DNA of 64,000 bases, taken from Treponema sp. Lineage in GTDB: Bacteria > Spirochaetota > Spirochaetia > Treponematales > Treponemataceae. Positions 10,054 through 20,354 of the stretch are shown here, one piece after another. The stretch lies in contig JAAVAO010000054.1 in NCBI GenBank assembly GCA_014803985.1, forward strand, positions 1 to 64,000, in the 5' to 3' direction. The position numbers and the translations under genes were made by a program. The notes beneath the pieces were generated by a model. That model saw only the letters and a program-made list of their open reading frames with translations. It ran no database searches and was not told the DNA's origin. Positions within the stretch are counted from its first letter, which is position 1; each line of letters opens with the position of its first letter.

Positions 10054-11178
10054 ATGAAAAAAAGAACATTTCCATTGATTTTAATTGCAGGCATTCTTTT
10101 ATTTTCTTGCACTGAAAGTCCGACTTCCATAGGAGAATACCAAAAACCATTTGTGAAAATTGAGAACGAAGATAAACTAATATCTGTTTATGTTCACATC
10201 GTAAAAAACATAGATTACTTGAATATTTTGAGGCGCGGAGTAAGTGGAAAAGATTCGATAAAATATGGAAAAATTGAAAATATTGCGGAAATTATACCTA
10301 AAAAATCTATCAAACAGTCGGCATATTTTTCTGACAGGCATTTTTCAATAGAGTATGAACGTTATCAGTATCGAATTAGATATAGAATTGATGGAAAATA
10401 CGAATTCTCTCAATGGTCCGATGAAGTGTCGATTGCGGGTGCTTATAATAGCCCTGATGTAGAGGATGGATTAAATTATATCATAAAAAAAGACGCTATA
10501 AATATGGTGTATAGAGATAACGAAAAATTGATGCTTAAAGAAATAAAAACAGTATATTTACCAGAAAGTTCAGAAAATTCTGATGACAATGGAATTTTTA
10601 AAATGTCAGATTTTCAAAACACATTCGATAGCATCTATTTAGACGAAAAAACCTATAACGATGGCTATGTTCCTTGTCTTACGTTTTCATATACTAATGG
10701 AGAAAACAAAAGTGAAAAAGTTTCAAGGATTTTTGCTATAGATAATTTTGTCATAAAGGACGGGGATAGAGAAACAAAGGAATTTATTGCTGTAGATTTT
10801 AATATTGCAACGTTAGTTACATCTGATTTTTTTAATAAAGATGTATTGCTTGAAGGCTTTGTTGGCGAAAAAGTGACGAACAATGACGATGATGCATATA
10901 TAAAAATCGAGTGGACATCTTTAACTCCAGTTTGCTTATACGAACGAAAAATAGCCACTGAACATACTGATGAAACAACGGACGATCCCTATTATAAATA
11001 TAAAAAGATGGCTGTGGACAAAGAAACAGGATATTCTATTATAAAAATAACGCCCTCAAATCAGACAAACAACAACCACGATTATTCAGATTATGACGAT
11101 GTTTCTACAGATTCAAGAGTTTTGAACGAAAGTACCGCATCGTTTTATAGGGATTTGTCAGTGTACTGCAACGAATAG
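10054..11178 (+). CDS. Hypothetical lipoprotein, paralogue of 8572..9801
   Basis: MKKRTFPLILIAGILLFSC lipoprotein signal; conserved segments with the upstream gene. Confidence 0.8.
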   Translation: MKKRTFPLILIAGILLFSCTESPTSIGEYQKPFVKIENEDKLISVYVHIVKNIDYLNILRRGVSGKDSIKYGKIENIAEIIPKKSIKQSAYFSDRHFSIEYERYQYRIRYRIDGKYEFSQWSDEVSIAGAYNSPDVEDGLNYIIKKDAINMVYRDNEKLMLKEIKTVYLPESSENSDDNGIFKMSDFQNTFDSIYLDEKTYNDGYVPCLTFSYTNGENKSEKVSRIFAIDNFVIKDGDRETKEFIAVDFNIATLVTSDFFNKDVLLEGFVGEKVTNNDDDAYIKIEWTSLTPVCLYERKIATEHTDETTDDPYYKYKKMAVDKETGYSIIKITPSNQTNNNHDYSDYDDVSTDSRVLNESTASFYRDLSVYCNE

Positions 11179-11198
11179 TCAATCTTTTTGGCGATATT

Positions 11199-11576
11199 TT
11201 ACTTGCGCGTATACGTACCAGATTTGCTATATGCAGCGATACCGAGTAGTTTGAAAATTCCGCCGATGGTGGTGAAGTTACAGCCGCCGTCTTTTGCACA
11301 TTCGGGCAAATTTTCATTGAACCACTCTCTTGTAAAACTTGATGTTTCCTGCAAGACAGTGTATGCCTTGTAGAATTCCGTAAAAGTGACTCCTTTCTCG
11401 TGTCCGTTGGGATACTTTTCCAAATTATCTGTCGGAATCCGATAAACTAATGCCGCTTCGCCCCTTCTCATTCCCACACCTTTAATCGTGAAGTCTTTTT
11501 CCGATTCAGGTTTTGGAATGACCGTGCCAGCTGGCAACGATTTAATTTTCTGTGTCAATTCTTCAAATGAAAGCAT
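11199..11576 (-). CDS. Hypothetical protein
   Basis: GGAGGAG ribosome-binding site before ATG at 11576; coherent ORF. Confidence 0.55.
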   Translation of the reverse strand: MLSFEELTQKIKSLPAGTVIPKPESEKDFTIKGVGMRRGEAALVYRIPTDNLEKYPNGHEKGVTFTEFYKAYTVLQETSSFTREWFNENLPECAKDGGCNFTTIGGIFKLLGIAAYSKSGTYTRK

Positions 11577-11601
11577 TTTATGCTCCTCCATAAAATATAT
11601 T

Positions 11602-11871
11602 CTACCTCACAGAAGACACACCGTCAACGATGGCGTGTTCCCTATGCCAATGCCCTTGTTTTATTGCGTGGCGTTCTGCGTAATGTGGATGCCTAAAGTT
11701 GTATATATAGCTTAAATTGCTATAACTTGAATTACGGTCATAAATCGTACAATGTGATTTGCCATCAGAGTCTAGATTCCCCATTTTGACTGTTGTACCG
11801 ATAACATAAACCATTGCTGCATAGTCTTTGCCCCGCTGTACGTACAGCGTGAATTTGTAATCTGCTACCAT
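11602..11871 (-). CDS. Hypothetical small protein
   Basis: ORF next to 11199..11576, same strand. Confidence 0.4.
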   Translation of the reverse strand: MVADYKFTLYVQRGKDYAAMVYVIGTTVKMGNLDSDGKSHCTIYDRNSSYSNLSYIYNFRHPHYAERHAIKQGHWHREHAIVDGVSSVR

Positions 11872-11965
11872 CCTGTGAATAGCGTATACAAACTAATCGT
11901 AGCAATCTATATAGTGCACTTCCATTTTTTTATTGCCGATTTGTTTTGAGATATTTTGTATGGAT

Positions 11966-13108
11966 TTATAAATTTATTGCTGATAATTCATTTTCTTCTA
12001 TTTCGATAAAATCATACTCTGCTTTCTTAAACAATGATTTTCCTATTTCATCAAGTTTTTTTCTTGTTGATTTTATTGCTATTTCCGATTTGTCAATGCC
12101 AATCCAGTTTCTGCCAAGTTGATGGGCGGCAACAAGCGTTGTGCCAGAACCGCAGAAAAAATCCATGACGATGCTGTTTTCATTTGACGATGTTCTGATT
12201 ATGTGTTTGAGCAAATCAAGATTTTTTTCGGTCGGATAAACGGGATATTGATAATCTTTAAAATCCCAAATGTCCTGCATTTTTTTTCCCTTTTGTTCAT
12301 CGGCAAATATTTTGCGCCGTGGCACACCGTTAGAAGACCATTCTATCAAACCTTGTTCATCAAGTTTTTCCAGTTCACTTGGAGAAGTTCTCCAATGGCG
12401 ACCTTTTGGAGGATACATTCCTTTAAACATTTCGCCAGTAGCTCCGTCCTTTGTCTCGCCTGGTGCATGAAGAGGAACGGTTGTATAAGCTCGACCAGTT
12501 TTGTCCGTTTTTTTATAAAGCCGAAAAATATCTTCTTCACTATAAGAGACAAACGGCTCATTCCAAATAGGATTCTTCCCTTTTGAATAGAATAAAATTA
12601 AGTCCTTTATGTTTCCATAAGCTTTTCTAGAAAAATTTTTGGGGTTACATTTTATTCGTGTTATGTCATTTCTAAAATTCTCTGCTCCAAAAATTTCGTC
12701 CATAATTATTTTTATATAATGCCCAATCTTGTAGTCAATATGTAGATATATTGAACCATTTTCTGAAAGAAGTTCTCGTGCTACAATAAGTCGTTCCCGC
12801 AAAAATTCAATGAACGCTTCTCCCGTCAGTTTGTCTTCGTATGCAATGTTATCCGCTTTGCTGGAACTTATTGTGCTTGTCCTTTCTTGTCCGATGGTAA
12901 AAATACCGTTTGTGGCAAACGGCGGGTCAATATATATCAAGTCGATTTTTCCTGCAAATGCACATTCATGCAATAAAAATTGTAATCCAGGTAAGTTGTC
13001 ACTAAAAATAAGCGTATTTGCTTGATTAGGTTTCTTCGAAAAATACACAGTCGAAATTGCGTTTAGTATTTCCCGCTCGGATTTTTTGTTCGGATATATC
13101 AGTTCCAT
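11966..13108 (-). CDS. Beta-class DNA methyltransferase (type II RM)
   Basis: DLIYIDPPFATNG (motif IV) before IVMDFFCGSGTTLVAA (motif I). Confidence 0.9.
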   Translation of the reverse strand: MELIYPNKKSEREILNAISTVYFSKKPNQANTLIFSDNLPGLQFLLHECAFAGKIDLIYIDPPFATNGIFTIGQERTSTISSSKADNIAYEDKLTGEAFIEFLRERLIVARELLSENGSIYLHIDYKIGHYIKIIMDEIFGAENFRNDITRIKCNPKNFSRKAYGNIKDLILFYSKGKNPIWNEPFVSYSEEDIFRLYKKTDKTGRAYTTVPLHAPGETKDGATGEMFKGMYPPKGRHWRTSPSELEKLDEQGLIEWSSNGVPRRKIFADEQKGKKMQDIWDFKDYQYPVYPTEKNLDLLKHIIRTSSNENSIVMDFFCGSGTTLVAAHQLGRNWIGIDKSEIAIKSTRKKLDEIGKSLFKKAEYDFIEIEENELSAINL

Positions 13109-13117
13109 AACCGCCTC

Positions 13118-13900
13118 CTAAAGCGAATATAAAAATTCCCTAAGAACAAGTGCGCTCATAATATTTTCTTCTGAAAATTTTTCTGTAATAGTTTTGTACA
13201 TTTTGTTTTGAGTTTTTAACCAAACAACTCCGTCAAGGATTGCGATTTTCATAGCTTTTACATTTGGTTCTTTTAAAGTAAGAATAGCATCTTCTAGTTG
13301 TGCGTCTTGATGTCCGCCAAAGTCAGATAAAAATTTGGCTTCACCAATGACATATTTTCCATTAAATCGAGCGATAAAATCCAATCCTTTGTTTCTTTTA
13401 TACCCTAAAACTTTTTCCGCCCATGACTGCATTTTTGCATCGGAAGCATTTAATATGGCGTTATCATTGTTTTTGCAAAATTCGTGCAGTGTAACTGGTA
13501 CTACTCCCAACGCTTTTGTTTCGCACCACCGTTTGAAAAGCGGTCCTATTTGACGGTTTGTTTCTTTTGGTTCTGTGCATTTTTCATAGATTTTATCCAG
13601 CCCCATTTCATAAAGTCGTCCACACAGCCTTGCTACTGTTTTTGGATTGCGCTTTATTGCTGTCGGATCGCGTTTCAAGAATGCAACGTAGGAATCTTTT
13701 ATAGGAAACAAGTCTAAATATAAAAGATACTTGATTAAAACGTTATCATCTTTATTCATAAACGCCTGTTCTATGTTGCTCCATCGATCTTGATCAATTT
13801 CTCGGATTCCGTTGGGAATAGTCGGATAAACGCAGAACAAATCGTCAAGATAATTTCGTTGATTTGCATATTGAATGCTTAAGTCCATCCAGTAATTCAT
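13118..13900 (-). CDS. Putative type II restriction endonuclease
   Basis: GLDFIARFNGKYVIGEAKF = D-x(n)-ExK core; 9 bp upstream of the methyltransferase. Confidence 0.75.
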   Translation of the reverse strand: MNYWMDLSIQYANQRNYLDDLFCVYPTIPNGIREIDQDRWSNIEQAFMNKDDNVLIKYLLYLDLFPIKDSYVAFLKRDPTAIKRNPKTVARLCGRLYEMGLDKIYEKCTEPKETNRQIGPLFKRWCETKALGVVPVTLHEFCKNNDNAILNASDAKMQSWAEKVLGYKRNKGLDFIARFNGKYVIGEAKFLSDFGGHQDAQLEDAILTLKEPNVKAMKIAILDGVVWLKTQNKMYKTITEKFSEENIMSALVLREFLYSL

Positions 13901-14560
13901 AACACCTTCCAATTTTTACATTTTATTAAAATCATATCTTAAAACAGATGTCTTTGCAAAGGCAAAAACGATGTTTTGCTTTTTTTTATTATATTATATG
14001 GGCGATAATTATGTATATGGAGACGCATCTTGTTTTGCCTGAAGAGCAGCTTGTAAGTCGCTTCTCGAAAATTTTGTCTGCCATAGTTTTTGGATGAGTG
14101 TGGAAAACAAATTCATTTGCGAGTTTATACAAAGAAAAATCAATTTATATTTTGCGTTATAACTCTTTGTTTTATCACTAGTTACATCCTATTTGATTTA
14201 ACTAGTCAAGAGCCTATTTTATTGGGGCAAATAATAAATTTTACTGCGGCAAGGATTGTATGGGAGCCGTATGGAATTACCTAGTTTACCTCATTTTGCT
14301 ACCTCGCACGACTTGACTTTACGCAAAACTTACCTAGTGGATTGTCATTGCAGAAAAGCGGATGCCGGAACTCAGAAAAGGTCACACGGCAAAGCCATGC
14401 TTCTGAGTTTTATAAACAAGCAAAGTTTATTTATAAAATTCGTGAGAATAAAAATGGAGTAACAAGCCGCCTAAATTATATAAATCGGTAAAACTATCGC
14501 TGAAATAGTATGATAATTTATTTTCCCGCTTACCCATACTCAAATCTTTTTCCAAAAAAT

Positions 14561-14589
14561 TTGAGTTTATGGCAAGAATAGTTTATAAT
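14561..14589 (+). promoter_or_regulatory. Candidate sigma70-type promoter for acyl-CoA ligase operon
   Basis: TTGAGT (14561-14566), 17-bp spacer, TATAAT (14584-14589). Confidence 0.55.
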
Positions 14590-14624
14590 CTTTACATACA
14601 GTTTAGACAGTTTTGGAGTTTTTT

Positions 14625-16550
14625 ATGGAACAAACACTGCCAAAGATGCTTCGGAAAGTTGCTTCGGAATTTCCAGAAGTTGAAGCGCAGCTTTCACGAC
14701 AGAAAAACGGAGAATTTGCCGCCACTACATATCGTGAGTTATATTCCACCTCTCTTGATTTTGGTGCAGGGTTGTTGTCGCTTGGCGTAAAGCGCGGAGA
14801 ACCGGTCGGTTTAATTTCCGACAATCGCAAGGAATGGCAGCAAGCGGATATGGGAATTATGGCGATTGGTGCGCTTGATGTTCCTCGAGGATGCGATGCC
14901 ACCGTTAAAGATTTAGAAGTGATTCTTTTGCTTACAGACTGCAAGGTTTGCATTACGGAAAATGCAAGTCAGGTTGAAAAAATAATTTCTATTTCTGAAA
15001 AGCTTCCCTCGTTAAAAACGCTTATCCTTTTTGATAAAATTCCTGACAATGTAAAAGCGGATGCTGAGTCAAAAAAAATAGAGGTTTTGTTTTTTGAGGA
15101 CATTTTAAAAGACGGACAAAAATATAGAATTGAAAATAAAAACGCCGTTGAAGATGAGCTTGAAAAAGGCGAATGGGATGATTTGGCTTGCATTATTTTT
15201 ACTTCAGGAACAACAGGAACTCCAAAAGGCGTTCAATTGACTCACGGAAACTTTTTGACACAATACGATGAAGTTCCTGAAAGAATTATGTTGAATCCCG
15301 GGGATAGAGCATTATCGGTTCTTCCTGTTTGGCACGCCTTTGAACGGTCTGTAGAATATGTAATTATGATTCAGGCGGCGACTATATGTTATTCAAAGCC
15401 AATAGGGTCAATTCTTCTTGCTGATTTTGTAAAATTAAATCCTGCGTGTTTACCCGCCGTGCCTCGTGTTTTTGAGGCAATTTATGACGGAATTATGCGA
15501 AAGATGCGAAAAACGGGTGGCATCGTTTACGCTTTGTTTTTATTTTTTACGAACGTTGCAAAAATTCACTCTCGAATGCAAAGAAAAATGTTCAATCAAA
15601 ATCCGTGCATTACACGATATTATACTGTTGCATGGTGGTTTTTGTTTATTATTCCGTGGATTTTACTTTGGCCGCTGAAACTTCTTGGAAATGTATTGGT
15701 TTTCCGAAAAATAAAGGGTATGCTTGGTAAAAATTTCCGCGCAGGAATTGCAGGTGGTGGCGCATATCCGCCAAATATAGACGAATTCTTTTGGTCTATA
15801 GGAGTAAATATTGTAGAAGGATATGGGCTTACAGAAACTGCACCGATTATTTCTGTCCGTCCGATTGCCGCTCCTGTTTTTGGAAATGTTGGTTCTCCAA
15901 TTCGTGGAATCAAGGTGAGAATTGTTTCTCCAGAAGATGGATTTGTTTTAAAGCGCGGTCAATTTGGAGTAATTCAAGTGAAGGGCGGCACTGTTATGAA
16001 GGGCTATTACAAGCGTCCTGATTTGACAGAAAAGGTTATGACGGTTGATGGATGGTTTGACACAGGCGATTTGGGGTTTATGACAATCCATGACGAGATT
16101 ATTATCAAAGGGCGAAAAAAGGATACAATTGTTTTGCGTGGCGGAGAAAATGTTGAGCCACTTCCTATTGAAATGAAATTGAGCGAGTCGCGCTATATTA
16201 GTGCTGCAATTGTGGTTGGGCAGGATCAACGATATCTTGGTGCGCTTATCTTGGTTTCTGAAGAGGATGTAAAAAATTACGCCGCTGCAAATGGCATTCA
16301 GTATGATACGTATGAAAATCTTTTGCAGTCGGAGGACATTCAACGACTGTATGATTCGGAGATAAATTCACTGATTAATTCTAAAAATGGATTTAAAATG
16401 TTTGAGAGAATAAATAAATTTGCGCTTATAACAAAACCGTTTGAGGTTGGAGTTGAACTTTCGGCGAAGCAAGAAATTATGCGCTATCGACTGAATGAAA
16501 TCTATAAGGAGCAAATAGAGAGTATTTTTTCTGATAGCAGGGGAGAGTAA
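14625..16550 (+). CDS. Long-chain acyl-CoA ligase (AMP-binding)
   Basis: IIFTSGTTGTPKGVQLTH, VEGYGLTETAPIIS, DGWFDTGDLGF, GRKKDTIVLRGGENVEP. Confidence 0.92.
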   Translation: MEQTLPKMLRKVASEFPEVEAQLSRQKNGEFAATTYRELYSTSLDFGAGLLSLGVKRGEPVGLISDNRKEWQQADMGIMAIGALDVPRGCDATVKDLEVILLLTDCKVCITENASQVEKIISISEKLPSLKTLILFDKIPDNVKADAESKKIEVLFFEDILKDGQKYRIENKNAVEDELEKGEWDDLACIIFTSGTTGTPKGVQLTHGNFLTQYDEVPERIMLNPGDRALSVLPVWHAFERSVEYVIMIQAATICYSKPIGSILLADFVKLNPACLPAVPRVFEAIYDGIMRKMRKTGGIVYALFLFFTNVAKIHSRMQRKMFNQNPCITRYYTVAWWFLFIIPWILLWPLKLLGNVLVFRKIKGMLGKNFRAGIAGGGAYPPNIDEFFWSIGVNIVEGYGLTETAPIISVRPIAAPVFGNVGSPIRGIKVRIVSPEDGFVLKRGQFGVIQVKGGTVMKGYYKRPDLTEKVMTVDGWFDTGDLGFMTIHDEIIIKGRKKDTIVLRGGENVEPLPIEMKLSESRYISAAIVVGQDQRYLGALILVSEEDVKNYAAANGIQYDTYENLLQSEDIQRLYDSEINSLINSKNGFKMFERINKFALITKPFEVGVELSAKQEIMRYRLNEIYKEQIESIFSDSRGE

Positions 16551-16552
16551 GA

Positions 16553-18046
16553 ATGAAAAAGGTTATTGTTGTTGGGGCGGGAATTTCAGGACTTGCGGCG
16601 GCAATTTATGCAAAAAAATCAGGTTTTGACGTTACCATTTTTGAAAAGCATACTATTCCTGGAGGGCTTTCAACAAGTTGGATGCGAAAGGGCTATCTTT
16701 TTGAGGGTGGAATGCATTGGTTGACGGGGTCTTCAGAAAAACTTGCTTTAAACAAAGTGTGGCGTGAAGTTGGAGCATTAAAAGACAATAATCCAATTTA
16801 TTATAGAGATCCGTTTTATACGCTTTTAAATGAAAAGGGTGGCGCGCTCTGTTTGTTTCGTGACATAAACAAAACATGCGATGAATTTATACAATACGCT
16901 CCAGAAGATAAAAGAGCAATTCAAAGATTAAGAAAAGACGTGAAGGCATTTTTACATGTTCATCTTGTTGTGAATGACATAGCAAGATTAAAAACAACTA
17001 GCCCGAAGCATCCAAAATTCTTTGAACTTTTGAAAATGTTTCCTGCCATAGTAAAATACTTTCCATTAAAAAACTGCTCTTATATTGATTATGTGAACAA
17101 ATTTAAAAATGAAGATATACGGCATTTGCTTTTTTCTGTTATCGGATTGAGATATAATGCCCTTTCGTTTATTTATACTCTTGCCTCATTTTCTAGTGGT
17201 GATTGTGGTTTTCCGATTGGCGGTTCTATTGTTATGGCAAAAAATATGGCAGATGAATTTGAGTCGCTTGGGGGAACTATTGAATATAAAAGTGAGGTGG
17301 AAAAAGTGTGCATATCTGCGGAGGGGGGGGGTAAAAAAGCAACAGGTGTTATTTCAAACGGAGAATACAGGGCGGCAGATGCTGTTATAGTAACGCAAGA
17401 TACACGCACGGCGATGGAAATGTTGTTTGATATTCCGTTGAACACACGTCTTGTAAATCGTATGAAAGCGCGTCTTGTTGGTGCTGAAAATATGTTTATT
17501 TGTTTGGGGGTAAAGACACTTCTCAATAAATATCCGAAAGGGATTGTTTTACCGCTAAAAAAACCCTTTGTTGCAGGTGGCATTGAGTTCAATGAGCTTC
17601 GGTTGAATAATTATGCAGAATACGAAAATCATTCGCCTAAAGATTGTACGTCCCTCACCTGCTTGCTTTTGGGCGGTTGTTATGATTATTGGAAAGCGGC
17701 AAAGGAAGATGGAACATATAAAGCTAAAAAAGATGATTTGGCAAAACGACTGATAGAGGAGTTGGAAAAATCGATTCCAGAAATAAAAGATAAAATTGAA
17801 GTCATTGATGTGGCAACCCCTGTAACGTATGAGCGTTATACGAATGCATACAAAGGCAGTTGGATGACGATTTGGGCTTCTAAAAAAGCTTCGGTAAAAT
17901 ATCCAATAAAGACACGGTCTGTAAAAGGATTGTATTTTGCAGGGCAGAGAACGATTATGCCAGGAGGACTTCCACTTGTTGTGTATTCGGGTAGAAAAGC
18001 CGTACAATATCTATGCAGGGATTTTAAAACGGTATTTGTGAGTTAA
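16553..18046 (+). CDS. Phytoene desaturase/CrtI-like FAD-dependent oxidoreductase
   Basis: N-terminal VIVVGAGISGLAAAIYAKKSGFDVTIFEKHTIPGG; C-terminal GLYFAGQRTIMPGGLPLVVYSGR. Confidence 0.85.
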   Translation: MKKVIVVGAGISGLAAAIYAKKSGFDVTIFEKHTIPGGLSTSWMRKGYLFEGGMHWLTGSSEKLALNKVWREVGALKDNNPIYYRDPFYTLLNEKGGALCLFRDINKTCDEFIQYAPEDKRAIQRLRKDVKAFLHVHLVVNDIARLKTTSPKHPKFFELLKMFPAIVKYFPLKNCSYIDYVNKFKNEDIRHLLFSVIGLRYNALSFIYTLASFSSGDCGFPIGGSIVMAKNMADEFESLGGTIEYKSEVEKVCISAEGGGKKATGVISNGEYRAADAVIVTQDTRTAMEMLFDIPLNTRLVNRMKARLVGAENMFICLGVKTLLNKYPKGIVLPLKKPFVAGGIEFNELRLNNYAEYENHSPKDCTSLTCLLLGGCYDYWKAAKEDGTYKAKKDDLAKRLIEELEKSIPEIKDKIEVIDVATPVTYERYTNAYKGSWMTIWASKKASVKYPIKTRSVKGLYFAGQRTIMPGGLPLVVYSGRKAVQYLCRDFKTVFVS

Positions 18047-18116
18047 ACAAACTCCTGTGAGAAATAGGGGGTAGTTTTCTCTTTTTGAGAAACATATACA
18101 TATTTTGGAGGCTTTT

Positions 18117-18560
18117 ATGGCTAAAAAAGGGGCAAAAATAGAGTTGCTTTATGTACTCGGAATGGCTTTGGTTGTGATTGGTTTTTGTGTTCCTATTTTT
18201 CAATCTGCGATTGGAAAAGCGAATGGATTTAAACTTGTTGGTAATGGAAATTCAGCAACCAAATTATTTACGCTTTTGATTTTTATTGGCGGTGTTGCGG
18301 GGCTTGCGATTCCATTTTTACAGATGATTGCAAAAATTCCACAAGCACGACTTTTAAAAATAGCGGCACTTTTGATTTCTATCATTGGACTTGTTGTTGT
18401 GATTGTCATTTCATATAATTCAAAAGGCGCGGGATTTGCAAGAGCGATTGGAGCGGGAAAAAACGTTGTTACAAGCATTTTCAAGTTATTTTATGTCGGT
18501 GCGTATCTGATTATAATTGGCTGGGTTGTAGCAATTGCTGGTCTTGTAACGAAGAAGTAG
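18117..18560 (+). CDS. Small membrane protein
   Basis: GGAGG RBS; about four hydrophobic segments. Confidence 0.7.
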   Translation: MAKKGAKIELLYVLGMALVVIGFCVPIFQSAIGKANGFKLVGNGNSATKLFTLLIFIGGVAGLAIPFLQMIAKIPQARLLKIAALLISIIGLVVVIVISYNSKGAGFARAIGAGKNVVTSIFKLFYVGAYLIIIGWVVAIAGLVTKK

Positions 18561-18612
18561 TGTTGCTGAAAACACAATTTCGTAATGAAATGCGTATTTT
18601 ACACTCAAGCGT

Positions 18613-18650
18613 ACACTCCGCACTAAAAAGTGTGGAGTGTTATCATTTTT
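18613..18650. terminator. Terminator between convergent genes
   Basis: ACACTCCGCACT-aaaa-AGTGTGGAGTGT then T-rich tract. Confidence 0.7.
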
Positions 18651-18675
18651 AAATTCTTAAAACGTGAAATTTTGA

Positions 18676-20091
18676 TTAAAATCTAAAGTCGCGCCCACCG
18701 TTTGTCTCTTCTTTTAGATACTGTTCTGTGCGTTTTCTAATTTTTTCGTTTGGAATTTTCAAAAGTTCTCGTGCAATTAGTTTTTCTCCAATTTCTTTTG
18801 TGCTGGGAGAGGCATAATCTTCAAGGTATTCCTTTAGCGTCATTAGTGCATTAGGATGACAACAGTTTGCGATTTGCCCTGATTTTACGAGGCTCATAAA
18901 TCGGTCTCCTGTTCTTCCTGTTCGATAGCAGGCTGTGCAAAAACTCGGAACATAGTCCATTTTCATAAGCCAATGTAAAACTTCATCAAGGCTTCTTGAG
19001 TCGCTAATTTCAAATTGCGTTGTGTCATTGGGGCGAATTGCCTCGCAATATCCGCCAACGCTTGTCCGAGATCCGCCAGAGATTTGCGACACGCCCAACG
19101 GTAAAATCAACTCCCTTGTCTTTTGGGATTCCCTTGTTGATATAATCATTCCTGTATAGGGAACTGCAATTCTAATGGTGGCAACGATTTTTGCAAATGT
19201 TTCATCGTCAATTGCGTTTGGAAATGCAGTTGAATCTATATCATCGGCATTTCGGAGACGGGGGATGCTGATAGTGTGAGGGCCAACTCCTTTTGTTGCT
19301 TCTAAATGTTCTGCGTGCATCAAAAGACCTACAAAGTCATATCGATATAAATTCAGTCCAAACAAAACTCCGAGTCCCACATCGTCAATACCTCCTTCCA
19401 TTGCTCTGTCATGTGCCTCTGTGTGATAGGCATAGTCGCTTTTTGGTCCTGTGGGATGCAGTTTTTTATAAGCGTCTTTGTTATAAGTTTCTTGGAACAA
19501 AATATATGTTCCGATTCCTGCGTCTTTTAAACGTTTGTAGTCGTTTACTGTGGTGGCGGCAATATTTACATTTACGCGACGGATTGCTCCGTTCTCGTGT
19601 TTTATTGAATAAATTGTCTGTATGCTTTCAAGAATATATTCAATTGGATTGTTTATGGGGTCTTCGCCAGTTTCGAGGGCAAGTCGTTTATGCCCCATAT
19701 TTTGAAGGGATATTACTTCATTTCGTATTTCGTCTTGGGTTAATTTTTTTCGCGGAATGTGCTTATTTTTTATATGATACGGACAGTATGTGCATGAATT
19801 GATGCAGTAATTTGAAAGGTAAAGCGGCGCGAACAATACAATTCGATTTCCATACAATTTCAGTTTTATTTCTTTTGCCAGGGACTTTATTTTTTCGTTT
19901 AAATCCGATTGATCGCATTCCAAAAGAACAGTTGCTTTTCTATGGGAAAGTCCTTTACAAAGACGTGCTTCCTCTAAAATTGATTCAATGAGATTGCGAT
20001 TTGATTTATTTTTTTTTGCGAAATCAATGGTTTCAAGAATTTCTGCGTCATCAATAAAATCTTCTGCATTCGCTGAATTAACATTATACAT
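18676..20091 (-). CDS. hydG: [FeFe]-hydrogenase H-cluster maturase HydG (radical SAM)
   Basis: CTYCPYHIKN radical SAM cluster, ALETGEDP; C-terminal CTACYRTGRTGDRFM. Confidence 0.93.
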   Translation of the reverse strand: MYNVNSANAEDFIDDAEILETIDFAKKNKSNRNLIESILEEARLCKGLSHRKATVLLECDQSDLNEKIKSLAKEIKLKLYGNRIVLFAPLYLSNYCINSCTYCPYHIKNKHIPRKKLTQDEIRNEVISLQNMGHKRLALETGEDPINNPIEYILESIQTIYSIKHENGAIRRVNVNIAATTVNDYKRLKDAGIGTYILFQETYNKDAYKKLHPTGPKSDYAYHTEAHDRAMEGGIDDVGLGVLFGLNLYRYDFVGLLMHAEHLEATKGVGPHTISIPRLRNADDIDSTAFPNAIDDETFAKIVATIRIAVPYTGMIISTRESQKTRELILPLGVSQISGGSRTSVGGYCEAIRPNDTTQFEISDSRSLDEVLHWLMKMDYVPSFCTACYRTGRTGDRFMSLVKSGQIANCCHPNALMTLKEYLEDYASPSTKEIGEKLIARELLKIPNEKIRKRTEQYLKEETNGGRDFRF

Positions 20092-20127
20092 AAAAAAAGT
20101 ATATAGCAGCCGATAAAAAAATGCAAA

Positions 20128-20307
20128 TAGGAGAGTTGCTGAAAGTATAGGAAAACAATCTTCCAGTTGCAATGAAAAAGGCAAAACCATGCGCTTGCGC
20201 CTTTGCGAATGTTTTTTATATTTTCAAAGGAAACTCGCCAGTATAATAGGCAACGCCGTTTTGCAACAAACGCGCAGTGCGAAGTTTCAAGCAAAAATGA
20301 CAGTGAA
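20128..20307 (+). repeat. Dispersed composite repeat, copy lacking the inner hairpin module
   Basis: ccagttgcaatgaaaaaggcaaaaccatgcgc-ttgcgcctttgcgaatg; same flanks as 52.5 kb without the inserted ~90 bp. Confidence 0.75.
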
Positions 20308-20354
20308 TTAGGAGAGTTGCTGAAAGTATAGAAAAACAATCTTCCAGTTGCAGT

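Noticed and set aside
11966-13912. Type III RM (Mod/Res) interpretation
   Set aside because: No helicase-type Res gene; partner is a small PD-(D/E)XK-like protein, consistent with type II
14010-14096. 28-codon ORF MYMETHLVLPEEQLVSRFSKILSAIVFG
   Set aside because: Too short and without context; may be a truncated gene start but cannot be supported
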